DNA of 13,960 bases from an uncultured Flavobacteriales bacterium (lineage in GTDB: Bacteria; Bacteroidota; Bacteroidia; Flavobacteriales; Crocinitomicaceae): assembly GCA_946479985.1 (NCBI GenBank), contig CAMLIF010000106.1, positions 1 through 13,960 of the forward strand. The letters run 5' to 3'. The position numbers were made by a program, and so were the translations under genes. Every line of letters starts with the position of its first letter. The stretch's first letter is position 1. The notes below the pieces were generated by a model that saw only the letters and a list, made by a program, of their open reading frames with translations, had not been told where the DNA came from and did not search any database. Shown here piece after piece: positions 1-7,649 of the stretch.

Positions 1-13
1 ATTAAGTAACCAA

Positions 14-574
14 ATGAAAATTTATATCAAAAACATGGTATGCAACCGTTGTAAGATGGTGGTGAAGTCTGAGCTGGAACAGCTCGGGCTTCAGCCACTT
101 GCGGTGGAATTGGGTGAAGTGGAGTTGAAGGAAGAATTGACAAATGAAGAGAAAGAACGCTTAAATACACGCTTCCGGGAATTAGGCTTTGAGCTGATTG
201 ATGATAAAAAAAGCAGACTGATTGAGCGTGTCAAAAATTTGGTAGTAGAACTGGTTCATCATTCGGATCAACAGTTAAATATGAATGTTTCGGATTACCT
301 CATGCAGTTTATTCCAATGGAGTATAAATATTTGAGTAACCTGTTTTCGGAGGTTGAAGGAACGACAATCGAAAAGTTTTACATAGCTCAGCGCCTGGAA
401 CGTGTGAAGGAATTACTTGTATACGATGAGCTTTCTCTCAGTGAGATTGCCGATCAAATGGGCTATAGCAGCGTGGCGTATTTAAGTACACAGTTCAAGA
501 AAGTTGTTGGGTTGACTCCCAGTCATTTCAAAAGCATAAAAGCATCTAAGCGGAAGTCTTTAGATCATTTGTAA
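14..574 (+). CDS. AraC-family transcriptional regulator with N-terminal HMA-like copper-binding domain
   Basis: This is probably the copper-responsive regulator of the genes that follow. Residues 1-65 read as a short heavy-metal-associated (HMA) like fold with the metal motif M8-V-C10-N-R-C13. Residues about 85-178 form an AraC/XylS DNA-binding domain with two helix-turn-helices. The first is around LSLSEIADQMGYSSVAYLST and the second ends in the family signature FKKVVGLTPSHFK. At 186 residues it lacks the usual AraC cupin or other ligand-binding domain, so the HMA-like part is the likely sensor. The ATG at 14 starts directly on the first beta strand of that fold; no in-frame stop is visible in the 13 bases upstream, so a longer protein cannot be formally excluded. 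The ATPase gene begins 78 bases downstream, behind a paired-repeat operator candidate. The AraC assignment is secure; copper as the ligand and activation as the mode are inferred from context. Confidence 0.9.
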   Translation: MKIYIKNMVCNRCKMVVKSELEQLGLQPLAVELGEVELKEELTNEEKERLNTRFRELGFELIDDKKSRLIERVKNLVVELVHHSDQQLNMNVSDYLMQFIPMEYKYLSNLFSEVEGTTIEKFYIAQRLERVKELLVYDELSLSEIADQMGYSSVAYLSTQFKKVVGLTPSHFKSIKASKRKSLDHL

Positions 575-577
575 AAG

Positions 578-606
578 TCATAACTCTAACAGGAAATATC
601 ATAACG
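578..606 (+). promoter_or_regulatory. Candidate AraC-type operator upstream of the Cu-ATPase gene: two direct TCATAAC repeats
   Basis: TCATAAC occurs at 578-584 and again at 599-605, start-to-start distance 21 bp (two helical turns), the spacing expected for the two half-sites of an AraC-family protein on one DNA face. The same arrangement recurs upstream of the chaperone gene at 3086-3114. The downstream half-site lies where a -33 promoter element would be expected, and no TTG -33 box is seen there. This suits a promoter that depends on an activator. Repeats and spacing are seen directly; the binding protein (the product of 14-574) is inferred. Confidence 0.65.
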
Positions 607-626
607 CATACCCATTGTTTTCAACT

Positions 627-634
627 GAACTTTG
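627..634 (+). promoter_or_regulatory. Candidate Bacteroidota -7 promoter element of the Cu-ATPase gene
   Basis: GAACTTTG matches the Bacteroidota -7 consensus TAnnTTTG at all specified positions but the first. It lies 19 bases before the ATG at 653 and ends exactly at a TTG that could otherwise be read as an in-frame start. The matching AAACTTTG stands at the same distance from the operator of the chaperone gene. The promoter role is inferred. Confidence 0.5.
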
Positions 635-652
635 CAATATAAATTGAAAATC

Positions 653-3082
653 ATGGAAACAACAGACCGGGAATTGCTTCATATCCCACTCGAAGGAGTA
701 GAGAGCGAGCATTGTGCACTAATTGTTGACAATGGGTTGAAAGAACTGGAAGGTGTTACTACACACAAGGTTGAGCTAAATAACAACCGTGCAATCATCA
801 ACGAAACAAAAGCATTCAATATCTTACCGAATGCCGTAAAAGCTATCCGTGACTTAGGTTATGGCGTTACAACTGTGAAAAAGAATTTCCCGGTATTGAA
901 CATGACCTGTGCTTCGTGCGCCATTAGTGCGCAGACTATTCTCGAAAGCACGCGAGGTGTTACCGGAGTATCCGTAAACTATGCGAATAATATGGCGAGC
1001 GTAGAGTACATACCAACGATAACGAATCCAAAGGAATTACAGACTGCGATGCGCTCAATTGGTTATGATTTGATGATCGATGAAACAGAATCGGCAAACG
1101 ACACATTGGAAGAACTGCAGAGTCAAAAGTTTCGTAAGCTGAAGTTCAAAACGTTCGGTGCAATTCTGTTGTCGATACCCGTGGTTGTAATTGGTATGTT
1201 ATTCATGGACATGCCTTACGCAAACTATATCATGTGGGCATTTTCAACACCCGTGGTTGCCTGGCTTGGTAAAGACTTCTTTATCAATGCCTGGAAACAG
1301 GCGAAGCACCGTTCTGCAAATATGGACACACTTGTTGCTTTGAGTACAGGAATCGCTTACCTCTTCAGTGTTTTCAATACATTATTCATGGAGGTTTGGC
1401 ACAGCAAAGGATTACATGCCCATGTGTATTTCGAGGCAGCTACAGTAGTGATTGCGTTTATTTTGCTTGGAAAAATGCTTGAGGAAAAAGCAAAAGGAAA
1501 CACATCCTCTGCATTGAAAAAACTGATTGGACTACAACCAAATACGGTAATAATTCTGAATGCAAACGGTGAGTCAGAAGAAATTCCAATTGTAAATGTC
1601 AATATCGGCGATACAATAATAGTAAAACCGGGAGAGAAAATTGCAGTGGACGGTAAGGTCATCTCCGGAAAATCCTTCGTGGACGAAAGCATGTTGAGTG
1701 GTGAGCCATTGGCGGTTGAAAAAACCGAAGGTTCCGAAGTTTTTGCCGGAACCATCAATCAGAAAGGAAGTTTCCATTTCAAAACCGAAAAAGTCGGTGA
1801 TGAAACCATGCTGGGCCAGATCATTAAGATGGTACAGGATGCACAGGGAAGTAAAGCTCCGGTTCAGAAGCTCGTTGATAAAATAGCAGGTATTTTCGTA
1901 CCTGTCGTTCTTGGTATTTCAATCCTTACGCTGATCCTTTGGGTAACCCTGGGAGGAGAAAACGGATGGACGCAAGGTATTCTCTCTCTTGTGACAGTAC
2001 TTGTAATCGCTTGTCCTTGTGCGCTTGGCCTGGCAACACCTACAGCAATAATGGTTGGTGTTGGTAAGGGCGCTGAAAACGGAATTCTGATTAAAGATGC
2101 CGAAAGCCTTGAGCTTGGACGTAAAGTAAACGCGGTGGTACTCGACAAAACGGGAACAATTACTGAGGGTAAACCAAAAGTGACGGGAATTCAATGGCTG
2201 AACAGCGATGATTCTTTAAAGTCAGTACTATACACTATCGAAAAGCAATCTGAACATCCATTGGCTGATTCAGTCGTGAAACAACTCGTTCATAGTGAAA
2301 CGCTTCCTGTTCATCATTTTGAAAGCATTACCGGGTTCGGTGCAAAAGCTGAAGTAAATGGTAAGACTTACTTTGTTGGTAATAAGGCATTACTTGAACA
2401 GAATCAGGTTGCTGTTTCAAAGGAATTACTGGCAACAGCGGATAAATGGTTCCGTGAAGCAAAAACAGTTATTTTCTTTGCCGACAGTCAAAATGGGCTT
2501 GCAGTGGTAGGAATTTCTGATGAAATCAAAGAGACTTCCATAGAGGCTATCCGGCAGTTGAAGCAATCGGGAATTGAAGTATATATGCTTACAGGTGATA
2601 ACGCTCAGACAGCGAAAGCAATTGCAGAGAAAACAGGAATCGATCATTATAAAGCGGAAGTACTTCCAGCCGACAAATCTGCATTCGTGAAACAATTACA
2701 GTCTGAAGGTAAAATTGTGGCAATGGTCGGAGACGGTATCAACGACAGTAATGCACTCACTCAGGCTGATGTTAGCATCGCCATGGGGAAGGGCAGTGAT
2801 ATTGCCATGGATGTTGCCCGAATGGTAATTATATCTTCCGATCTGACAAAAATACCCATCGCATTTCAGCTGTCACAGCAAACAGTTTCAGCAATCAGGC
2901 AGAACCTTTTCTGGGCATTTATTTATAATGTAATAGGCATTCCAATTGCTGCCGGAGTGCTTTACCCAGTCAATGGTTTTTTACTCAACCCAATGATCGC
3001 AGGAGCCGCAATGACGTTGAGTTCATTAAGTGTTGTCAGCAATAGTTTACTTCTGAAATTCAGAAAACTAAACAAGTCGTAA
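653..3082 (+). CDS. copA: Copper-exporting P1B-type ATPase with one intact and one degenerate HMA domain
   Basis: This inner-membrane pump uses ATP to move Cu(+) out of the cytoplasm. An HMA-like fold at residues 8-70 lacks CxxC. A second HMA domain carries M84-T-C86-A-S-C89. After the membrane segments come the actuator motif S349-G-E-P, the membrane copper site C454-P-C456, the phosphorylated D498-KTGT, the nucleotide-domain H535-P, T647-GDN and hinge G693-DGIND. Tyr-Asn in the penultimate helix (IYNVIGIP) and the MTLSS...SNSLLLK pattern in the last helix are the Cu(+) subclass signature. At 809 residues it has the usual length. I chose the ATG at 653 over an in-frame TTG at 632 because that TTG lies inside the predicted -7 element and the intervening residues add nothing to the HMA fold. 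Expression is probably controlled by the upstream AraC-type protein. Confidence 0.96.
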   Translation: METTDRELLHIPLEGVESEHCALIVDNGLKELEGVTTHKVELNNNRAIINETKAFNILPNAVKAIRDLGYGVTTVKKNFPVLNMTCASCAISAQTILESTRGVTGVSVNYANNMASVEYIPTITNPKELQTAMRSIGYDLMIDETESANDTLEELQSQKFRKLKFKTFGAILLSIPVVVIGMLFMDMPYANYIMWAFSTPVVAWLGKDFFINAWKQAKHRSANMDTLVALSTGIAYLFSVFNTLFMEVWHSKGLHAHVYFEAATVVIAFILLGKMLEEKAKGNTSSALKKLIGLQPNTVIILNANGESEEIPIVNVNIGDTIIVKPGEKIAVDGKVISGKSFVDESMLSGEPLAVEKTEGSEVFAGTINQKGSFHFKTEKVGDETMLGQIIKMVQDAQGSKAPVQKLVDKIAGIFVPVVLGISILTLILWVTLGGENGWTQGILSLVTVLVIACPCALGLATPTAIMVGVGKGAENGILIKDAESLELGRKVNAVVLDKTGTITEGKPKVTGIQWLNSDDSLKSVLYTIEKQSEHPLADSVVKQLVHSETLPVHHFESITGFGAKAEVNGKTYFVGNKALLEQNQVAVSKELLATADKWFREAKTVIFFADSQNGLAVVGISDEIKETSIEAIRQLKQSGIEVYMLTGDNAQTAKAIAEKTGIDHYKAEVLPADKSAFVKQLQSEGKIVAMVGDGINDSNALTQADVSIAMGKGSDIAMDVARMVIISSDLTKIPIAFQLSQQTVSAIRQNLFWAFIYNVIGIPIAAGVLYPVNGFLLNPMIAGAAMTLSSLSVVSNSLLLKFRKLNKS

Positions 3083-3085
3083 AAA

Positions 3086-3114
3086 TCATAAATCGTTCAG
3101 AAAATACCATAACG
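3086..3114 (+). promoter_or_regulatory. Second copy of the candidate AraC-type operator, upstream of the HMA chaperone gene
   Basis: TCATAAA (3086-3092) and CCATAAC (3107-3113) are direct repeats 21 bp apart, matching the pair at 578-606. Counting from the preceding stop codon TAA to the end of TTTG, both control regions are exactly 63 bases long. I count 28 of the first 35 positions and all of the last 7 as identical, while the roughly 20 bases between are unrelated. Conservation limited to the half-sites and the -7 box points to selection for regulation. Regulator identity is inferred. Confidence 0.65.
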
Positions 3115-3131
3115 ATACAGTGCATTAAAAG

Positions 3132-3144
3132 GACAAACTTTGTC
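3132..3144 (+). promoter_or_regulatory. Candidate -7 promoter element inside a 13-bp palindrome
   Basis: GACAAACTTTGTC is a perfect inverted repeat (6-bp arms around one base). It contains AAACTTTG at 3135-3142, a near match to the Bacteroidota -7 box, 31 bases before the chaperone ATG. The half-site to TTTG spacing equals that at the ATPase promoter. The palindrome is absent from the ATPase promoter, so it may be chance or a second regulator's site. Confidence 0.45.
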
Positions 3145-3173
3145 TTATTAATCATTAAACAACACAAATTATC

Positions 3174-3392
3174 ATGGAAACACTCCAATTTAAAACAACA
3201 ATTAAATGTGCCGGATGTCTTGAAAAAGTGACACCATTTCTTAACGAGCAGCTTACACCCGAAGAATGGAACGTAGACATTCTGACTCCTGCTAAGATAC
3301 TTACGGTAAATTCGGATAAAATGACTGCAGAAGAAGTGGAAGAAAAAGTAAAACAAGCAGGATTTCAGATTGAACAAATCAACGGGAAATAG
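3174..3392 (+). CDS. Small HMA-domain copper chaperone (CopZ-like)
   Basis: This 72-residue protein is a single heavy-metal-associated domain with the metal motif K11-C12-A-G-C15. A C-terminal half (EEVEEKVKQAGFQIEQI) completes the beta-alpha-beta-beta-alpha-beta fold. It has no signal peptide, so it should be cytoplasmic, binding Cu(+) and delivering it to the ATPase or to the HMA-bearing regulator. The motif differs from the usual MxCxxC by having Lys-Cys-Ala-Gly-Cys with Ile two residues before the first Cys. The ATG at 3174 follows an A/T-rich leader typical of Bacteroidota. It has its own operator and promoter candidate, and the multicopper oxidase gene follows 49 bases later, so the two are probably co-transcribed. 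The HMA assignment is strong; the delivery partner is inferred. Confidence 0.9.
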   Translation: METLQFKTTIKCAGCLEKVTPFLNEQLTPEEWNVDILTPAKILTVNSDKMTAEEVEEKVKQAGFQIEQINGK

Positions 3393-3441
3393 ATTTAAAA
3401 GTCTCCTTTCGTAAATGAATGAATGACGTAAATTGTAGGTG

Positions 3442-5664
3442 ATGAAAAAACGAATATTAATGATAGTGGCAGTACTGATGCACCTGGCAGCCGTGGCTCA
3501 AAAAACGGTGCGATACGATCTGTACGTCAGAGATACCACCGTTAATTTTACCGGTAAAGAAAAACAAGCATATTCCGTTAACGGTAGTATTCCAATGCCA
3601 GAATTGCATTTTACGGAAGGAGACACCGCAGAAATTTGGGTACACAATGAACTGAAAACAGAAACTTCGATTCACTGGCACGGGTTAATCTTGCCGAATG
3701 AACAAGATGGAGTTCCATATTTGACAACCGCACCCATTAAAGGAGGTACTTCCCATTTGTACAAATTTCCGATCGTTCAGAACGGAACCTATTGGTATCA
3801 CTCTCATGCGGGATTACAGGAACAAAGCGGAATGTACGGAGCATTTATTATTCATAAGAGAGATGAGCCGAAAATGGCTGAATATACGATCGTTTTAAGT
3901 GATTGGACAGACATGAAACCGTTCGAAGTACATCGCAGACTGCACATGGCGAATGATTGGTCGGCAATCAAAAAAGCATCTGTTCAAAAAGGCGCTGTAC
4001 AAAGCTATGGAGATGCAATAGTGAACAGAAGTTTCAAAACAAAAGTGGGGAACGAATGGAAGCGAATGTTGGCAATGGATGTGAGCGATGTGTATTACGA
4101 CAGGTTTCTTACAAACGGACAGCCCGAGATCAGTATTCCGCAATTCAAGGCAGGGGATAAGGTGCGGATTCGGATCGTCAACGGAAGCTCATCTACCTAT
4201 TTTTGGATGCGTTATTCTGGCGGTAAAATGAGCGTTGTTGCCAGCGATGGATCAGAAGTTGTTCCTGTTCCTGTAGACCGGTTTATCATTGCGGTTGCCG
4301 AAACCTATGATGTCATTCTAACAATTCCTTCGGAAAACACAGCGTTTGAGTTACAGGCAACTTCCGAAGACCGGATCAGAAGCACTTCATTATGGCTTGG
4401 TACAGGAGTGAAACAACTGATCTCACCGTTAGAACCATTGAAATATTTTGAAGGCATGCAGATGATGAATGACATGATCAAAATGGACGGAAACCTCGAC
4501 GATATGGGCATGAATATGAGCCTTCAGCAGATGGACATGAATGTGGTGATGTATCCGGAGATTACGGGTCCTTTGAAAGAGAAAAAGAAACAGGACCATA
4601 AGCACATGGATATGACCAATGGCGACCAGTACAATAGCAATGAGCTTTCCGATATTGTTACGCTGAACTACAACATGCTTCGGTCTCCCGTAAAGACAAC
4701 TTTGCCCGAAGCAAAAACAACCGTTTACAACTTTGAACTCACCGGGAATATGAACCGCTATGTTTGGAGCATTAACAACAAAACGGTTTCCGAAACGGAT
4801 AAGATTTTAATTCGAAAAGGGGAGAATGTTCGCATAATTATGTACAACAATTCGATGATGCGCCATCCAATGCATTTACACGGACATTTCTTTCGCGTTG
4901 TCAACGGCAATGGTGAGTATTCTCCATTGAAAAATGTACTGGACATCATGCCTATGGAAACAGACACCATCGAATTTGCCGCAACAGAAAGCGGCGACTG
5001 GTTTTTTCATTGCCATATTCTTTATCACATGATGAGTGGAATGGGACGGATCTTCACCTACGAAAACTCACCACCGAACCCTCAGCTCCCGGATCCGGAA
5101 AAAGCATTGAAAAAGCTTTACGCCGACGACCGCGAATTTCACTTTATGTTTCAAAACGATTTTGCTACCAACGGCAACGACGGTGAAATGATGTTGCAGA
5201 ATACCCGTTGGAATTTGCAAGCAGAATGGCGCCTGGGATATAACGATATGCATGGCTATGAGACAGAAGCGCACTTTGGTCGATATATTGGGAAAATGCA
5301 ATGGTTCTTCCCTTATGTGGGCTTTGATTGGCGTTACCGTAAAATGGAAATGGGTGAAACGGAACGTAACCTGTTTGGGCAGACAAATACTAAAGATCGT
5401 CGCGGGGCAATATGTTTCGGCTTACAGTATACGTTGCCCATGCTGATCATAGCCGATACACGGATTGATACAGATGGAAAACTGCGGGTTCAGCTTATGC
5501 GGGAAGATATTCCACTCACGAAACGTCTGCGCCTGGGATTAATGTATAATTCAGATTTTGAATACATGGCAGGCCTCAAATATGTACTCAACCAATCGTT
5601 TTCCCTTTCAACACATTATGATAGCGACATGGGTTTAGGATTCGGATTTACGTTTACCTATTAA
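3442..5664 (+). CDS. Multicopper oxidase (CopA/PcoA type) fused to a CopB/PcoB-like outer-membrane barrel
   Basis: This exported oxidase probably converts periplasmic Cu(+) to the less toxic Cu(2+) and sequesters copper. A signal peptide is visible at residues 1-20 (cleavage near AVA-Q). Cupredoxin domains follow with all four copper-ligand motifs: HWHG 78-81, HSH 120-122, HPMHLHGH 475-482 and HCHILYHMMSGM 523-534 (type 1 Cys 524, axial Met 534). A Met-rich stretch at about 337-375 and a HKHMDM segment shortly after are likely extra copper sites. From about residue 545 a Pro-rich linker leads to roughly 180 residues of alternating aromatic strands ending in a C-terminal Tyr, like CopB/PcoB. 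CopA and CopB are usually separate proteins in Proteobacteria, so here the oxidase may be tethered to the outer membrane. Start: the ATG at 3442 is preferred to the GTG directly before it. The oxidase is certain; the barrel assignment is from pattern only. Confidence 0.93.
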   Translation: MKKRILMIVAVLMHLAAVAQKTVRYDLYVRDTTVNFTGKEKQAYSVNGSIPMPELHFTEGDTAEIWVHNELKTETSIHWHGLILPNEQDGVPYLTTAPIKGGTSHLYKFPIVQNGTYWYHSHAGLQEQSGMYGAFIIHKRDEPKMAEYTIVLSDWTDMKPFEVHRRLHMANDWSAIKKASVQKGAVQSYGDAIVNRSFKTKVGNEWKRMLAMDVSDVYYDRFLTNGQPEISIPQFKAGDKVRIRIVNGSSSTYFWMRYSGGKMSVVASDGSEVVPVPVDRFIIAVAETYDVILTIPSENTAFELQATSEDRIRSTSLWLGTGVKQLISPLEPLKYFEGMQMMNDMIKMDGNLDDMGMNMSLQQMDMNVVMYPEITGPLKEKKKQDHKHMDMTNGDQYNSNELSDIVTLNYNMLRSPVKTTLPEAKTTVYNFELTGNMNRYVWSINNKTVSETDKILIRKGENVRIIMYNNSMMRHPMHLHGHFFRVVNGNGEYSPLKNVLDIMPMETDTIEFAATESGDWFFHCHILYHMMSGMGRIFTYENSPPNPQLPDPEKALKKLYADDREFHFMFQNDFATNGNDGEMMLQNTRWNLQAEWRLGYNDMHGYETEAHFGRYIGKMQWFFPYVGFDWRYRKMEMGETERNLFGQTNTKDRRGAICFGLQYTLPMLIIADTRIDTDGKLRVQLMREDIPLTKRLRLGLMYNSDFEYMAGLKYVLNQSFSLSTHYDSDMGLGFGFTFTY

Positions 5665-5884
5665 TTGATTTGAAGAGTATTCCTAAACAAGAACGGTAGG
5701 CATGAAATAGTAATATGTTGTCAAATCGGCGAACACTAGTGCTTTCTTCCCGATATCCTTTTTCAATTCAAATTCATGAGCTCATCGTGTGAAACGCCGG
5801 TTGTTTTTCATTCTGTCATCGTTCGAATCCTGAAATCCACAATTTTTCCATTATTTTTACTCCCCTAAGTGAAACCATCTAAAT
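5665..5884. other. Intergenic spacer between the copper locus and the ternary-system operon
   Basis: No ORF of note, RNA gene or clear rho-independent terminator is visible in these 220 bases. A possible -7 box, TATTTTTA at 5852-5859, lies 25 bases before the next start but has no TTG at the usual -33 distance, so it is weak. Short palindromes CACTAGTG (5734-5741) and ATGAGCTCAT (5776-5785) are of a size expected by chance. The copper operator repeats are not present here, so the downstream operon is probably not copper controlled. Confidence 0.4.
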
Positions 5885-6526
5885 ATGCAGCAACAGTATT
5901 TTCTTCAAATGATCCGCCAGCTTCGTGAAAGTGAAGAGGTGATGTTGTTTCAGAATGTGCTGTTTGCTGAAAAGGACGAAGAACTGGAAGTAATCAATTT
6001 CCTGAGCGAAGAATACCGGAAAGAATCAACAGGTTATCCGAATAAAGCGCCGGAGTTTGATCCTGAAGCTGCTTTGTGGGCGGCAAAAACGGTTTATGTT
6101 GCGGCACAGTTGATACTTTATCGCGATCACAAAGAAGCTGATTTGGCGGCGTTGTTCACTGATTTCGAGGGAAACACAAATGCTTCTGCCATACTCTCTG
6201 CCGATTTGTGCCTGCGTTTTCTGCCCGATATGCTTTTCCAGCTCAAGGTAATTGATACGCAGGATGGTTTGATAGTTCTGCTGGAGAAAATTGCCCATAA
6301 ATGGCATTATTCCGCAATGAGATATCATCTCGAAATCGAACAACTGGATTTTGAATGCATTGGTTCTAACAGTTGTTTGGAGCAATTGTATGCGAACCGG
6401 ATTATTGAAAACAAAAAATTAAAACTTGCAGAGCAGCCGGCTTGTTACGAAACGGTGAAAGCCAGCTTAGGAATGTATGCTGAAATACTCTGGAAGGAAT
6501 TTATGTTAGTGACGAATTATGAATAA
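5885..6526 (+). CDS. Hypothetical helical protein, first gene of the MoxR-vWA-propeller operon (bpX-type candidate)
   Basis: The 213-residue product is predicted cytoplasmic, with no signal peptide or membrane segment, and is largely helical and acidic. The core around residues 57-80, containing FDPEAALWAAKTVYVAAQLI, resembles what I remember of a small accessory domain named in MoxR-vWA-beta-propeller ternary systems (bpX series, possibly bpX4). That assignment is from memory and uncertain. Trp and Tyr residues recur in the second half (HKWHYSAMRYHLEIEQ). Its stop overlaps the ATPase start by 8 bases, implying translational coupling and a role in the same complex. The ATG at 5885 follows an A-rich leader and is the first in-frame start after the spacer. 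No catalytic motif is visible, so it may be an adaptor for the ATPase. Confidence 0.8.
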   Translation: MQQQYFLQMIRQLRESEEVMLFQNVLFAEKDEELEVINFLSEEYRKESTGYPNKAPEFDPEAALWAAKTVYVAAQLILYRDHKEADLAALFTDFEGNTNASAILSADLCLRFLPDMLFQLKVIDTQDGLIVLLEKIAHKWHYSAMRYHLEIEQLDFECIGSNSCLEQLYANRIIENKKLKLAEQPACYETVKASLGMYAEILWKEFMLVTNYE

Positions 6527-7649
6527 AAGTGATAAACTGAACGATGTCCTTGATTTTTTGAAAGCATCGTTTATAGGAAAAGATGAGGTAATTGATTTAT
6601 TGGGAATCAGCCTGATTGCGCGTGAAAATGCTTTTTTGCTTGGTCCTCCGGGAACGGCGAAGAGTGCTATTATCCGTTTGTTGTCGAGTTGTATTGAAGG
6701 CGGAAAGAATTTTGAATACTTACTTACTCGGTTTACAGAACCGAATGAGATTTTTGGTCCGTTCGATATTCGCAAACTGAAGGAAGGTGAGTTGATTACC
6801 AATACCGAAGGAATGATGCCGGAGGCTTCCATGGTGTTTCTGGATGAGATCTTCAATGCCAATAGTGCCATCCTGAACAGTTTATTAATGGCGCTGAATG
6901 AAAAGATTTTCCGTCGCGGAAAGGAAACGAAAAAACTTCCTGCGCTCATGTTTGTCGGGGCAAGTAACGTTCTGCCTGAAGACGAATCTTTGAATGCCTT
7001 GTTGGACCGTTTTCTCATTCGGATCCAATGTGATTATGTTGACACCGATCGGCTGGAAGAAGTATTACTCGCAGGTTGGAAACTTGAAAATGCAGCACCT
7101 GTTGATAAACCGGTTATTACACCGGCAGAAATTATCGAATTACAGCAATTGAGCCGGCAGGTGGATCTTTTACCGATCCGGAAACAGTATGTCGACCTGG
7201 TTCACAATCTTCGGAATACCGGAATCAAGGTTTCGGACCGGCGTGCAGTGAAAATTCAGAATATTATTGCTGCAAGTGCTTTGATGTGCAATAGAACGGA
7301 AGCAATTCTCTCTGATCTCTGGGTATTGAAATACGTATGGGATACGGAAGAACAAATCGAGATTCTTGCCGGTATCATTGATCATATTATTGAGAAAGAT
7401 ACTGCTGAAAAAGCACATCCGCAGGCTATGTTCAATAAAGTTCCGAATCCGGAAGAAGTAATGAAAGAAGTGGAACTTTTAAAAGGGAAATGGAATTCTG
7501 AAAACCTGTCATTCGAGGAGCAAAACGTTATTAAGGATAAATTGCGCTACGTTCAAACGCGTTGCAACTGGATCCGGAACCAGGAACACAAACAGCACAT
7601 TCAAACAGAAATAGAAGGATTATGGCAACAGATGCTGCAAACAATCTGA
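6519..7649 (+). CDS. MoxR-family AAA+ ATPase, RavA-like
   Basis: This is an ATP-driven remodelling motor expected to form a hexameric ring and act on vWA-domain partners. Walker A is G42-PPGTAKS49. Walker B is M105-VFLDE110, followed by the FNANSAILNSLLMALNE helix typical of MoxR proteins. Sensor 1 is in FVGASNVLP and the candidate arginine finger is in LLDRFLIR. The stretch FGPFDIRKLKEGE and the length (376 residues) are closer to RavA than to the shorter classical MoxR. The C-terminal part (about 200-376) contains the lid and a long helical tail. The start ATG lies inside the end of the preceding gene, and the next gene starts 28 bases before this one stops, so the three are almost surely translated together. 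All ATPase motifs look intact, so it should be active; its substrate is unknown. Confidence 0.95.
   Translation: MNKSDKLNDVLDFLKASFIGKDEVIDLLGISLIARENAFLLGPPGTAKSAIIRLLSSCIEGGKNFEYLLTRFTEPNEIFGPFDIRKLKEGELITNTEGMMPEASMVFLDEIFNANSAILNSLLMALNEKIFRRGKETKKLPALMFVGASNVLPEDESLNALLDRFLIRIQCDYVDTDRLEEVLLAGWKLENAAPVDKPVITPAEIIELQQLSRQVDLLPIRKQYVDLVHNLRNTGIKVSDRRAVKIQNIIAASALMCNRTEAILSDLWVLKYVWDTEEQIEILAGIIDHIIEKDTAEKAHPQAMFNKVPNPEEVMKEVELLKGKWNSENLSFEEQNVIKDKLRYVQTRCNWIRNQEHKQHIQTEIEGLWQQMLQTI

Noticed and set aside
632..652. Upstream in-frame TTG start giving a seven-residue longer Cu-ATPase
   Set aside because: The TTG is the end of the conserved TTTG promoter box shared with the chaperone promoter, so it is probably not in the translated part.
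5665..5727. Inverted repeat GATTTGA / TCAAATC after the oxidase gene as a terminator
   Set aside because: The arms are 7 bp around a loop of about 47 bases with no T-run following, so it is not a credible rho-independent terminator.
5776..5785. 10-bp palindrome ATGAGCTCAT, and CACTAGTG at 5734-5741, in the spacer
   Set aside because: Palindromes this short are expected by chance and have no repeat partner or promoter alignment here.
6506..7018. Long minus-strand open frame opposite the MoxR gene (and others opposite the copA and 590-residue genes)
   Set aside because: The plus-strand frames there encode clear protein families; the minus-strand frames show no domain, no start signal and low-complexity composition.
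7562..7621. Longer start (TTG) for the 245-residue protein
   Set aside because: It would add 20 residues coded wholly within the ATPase gene, with no support; the ATG at 7622 gives a normal small overlap.
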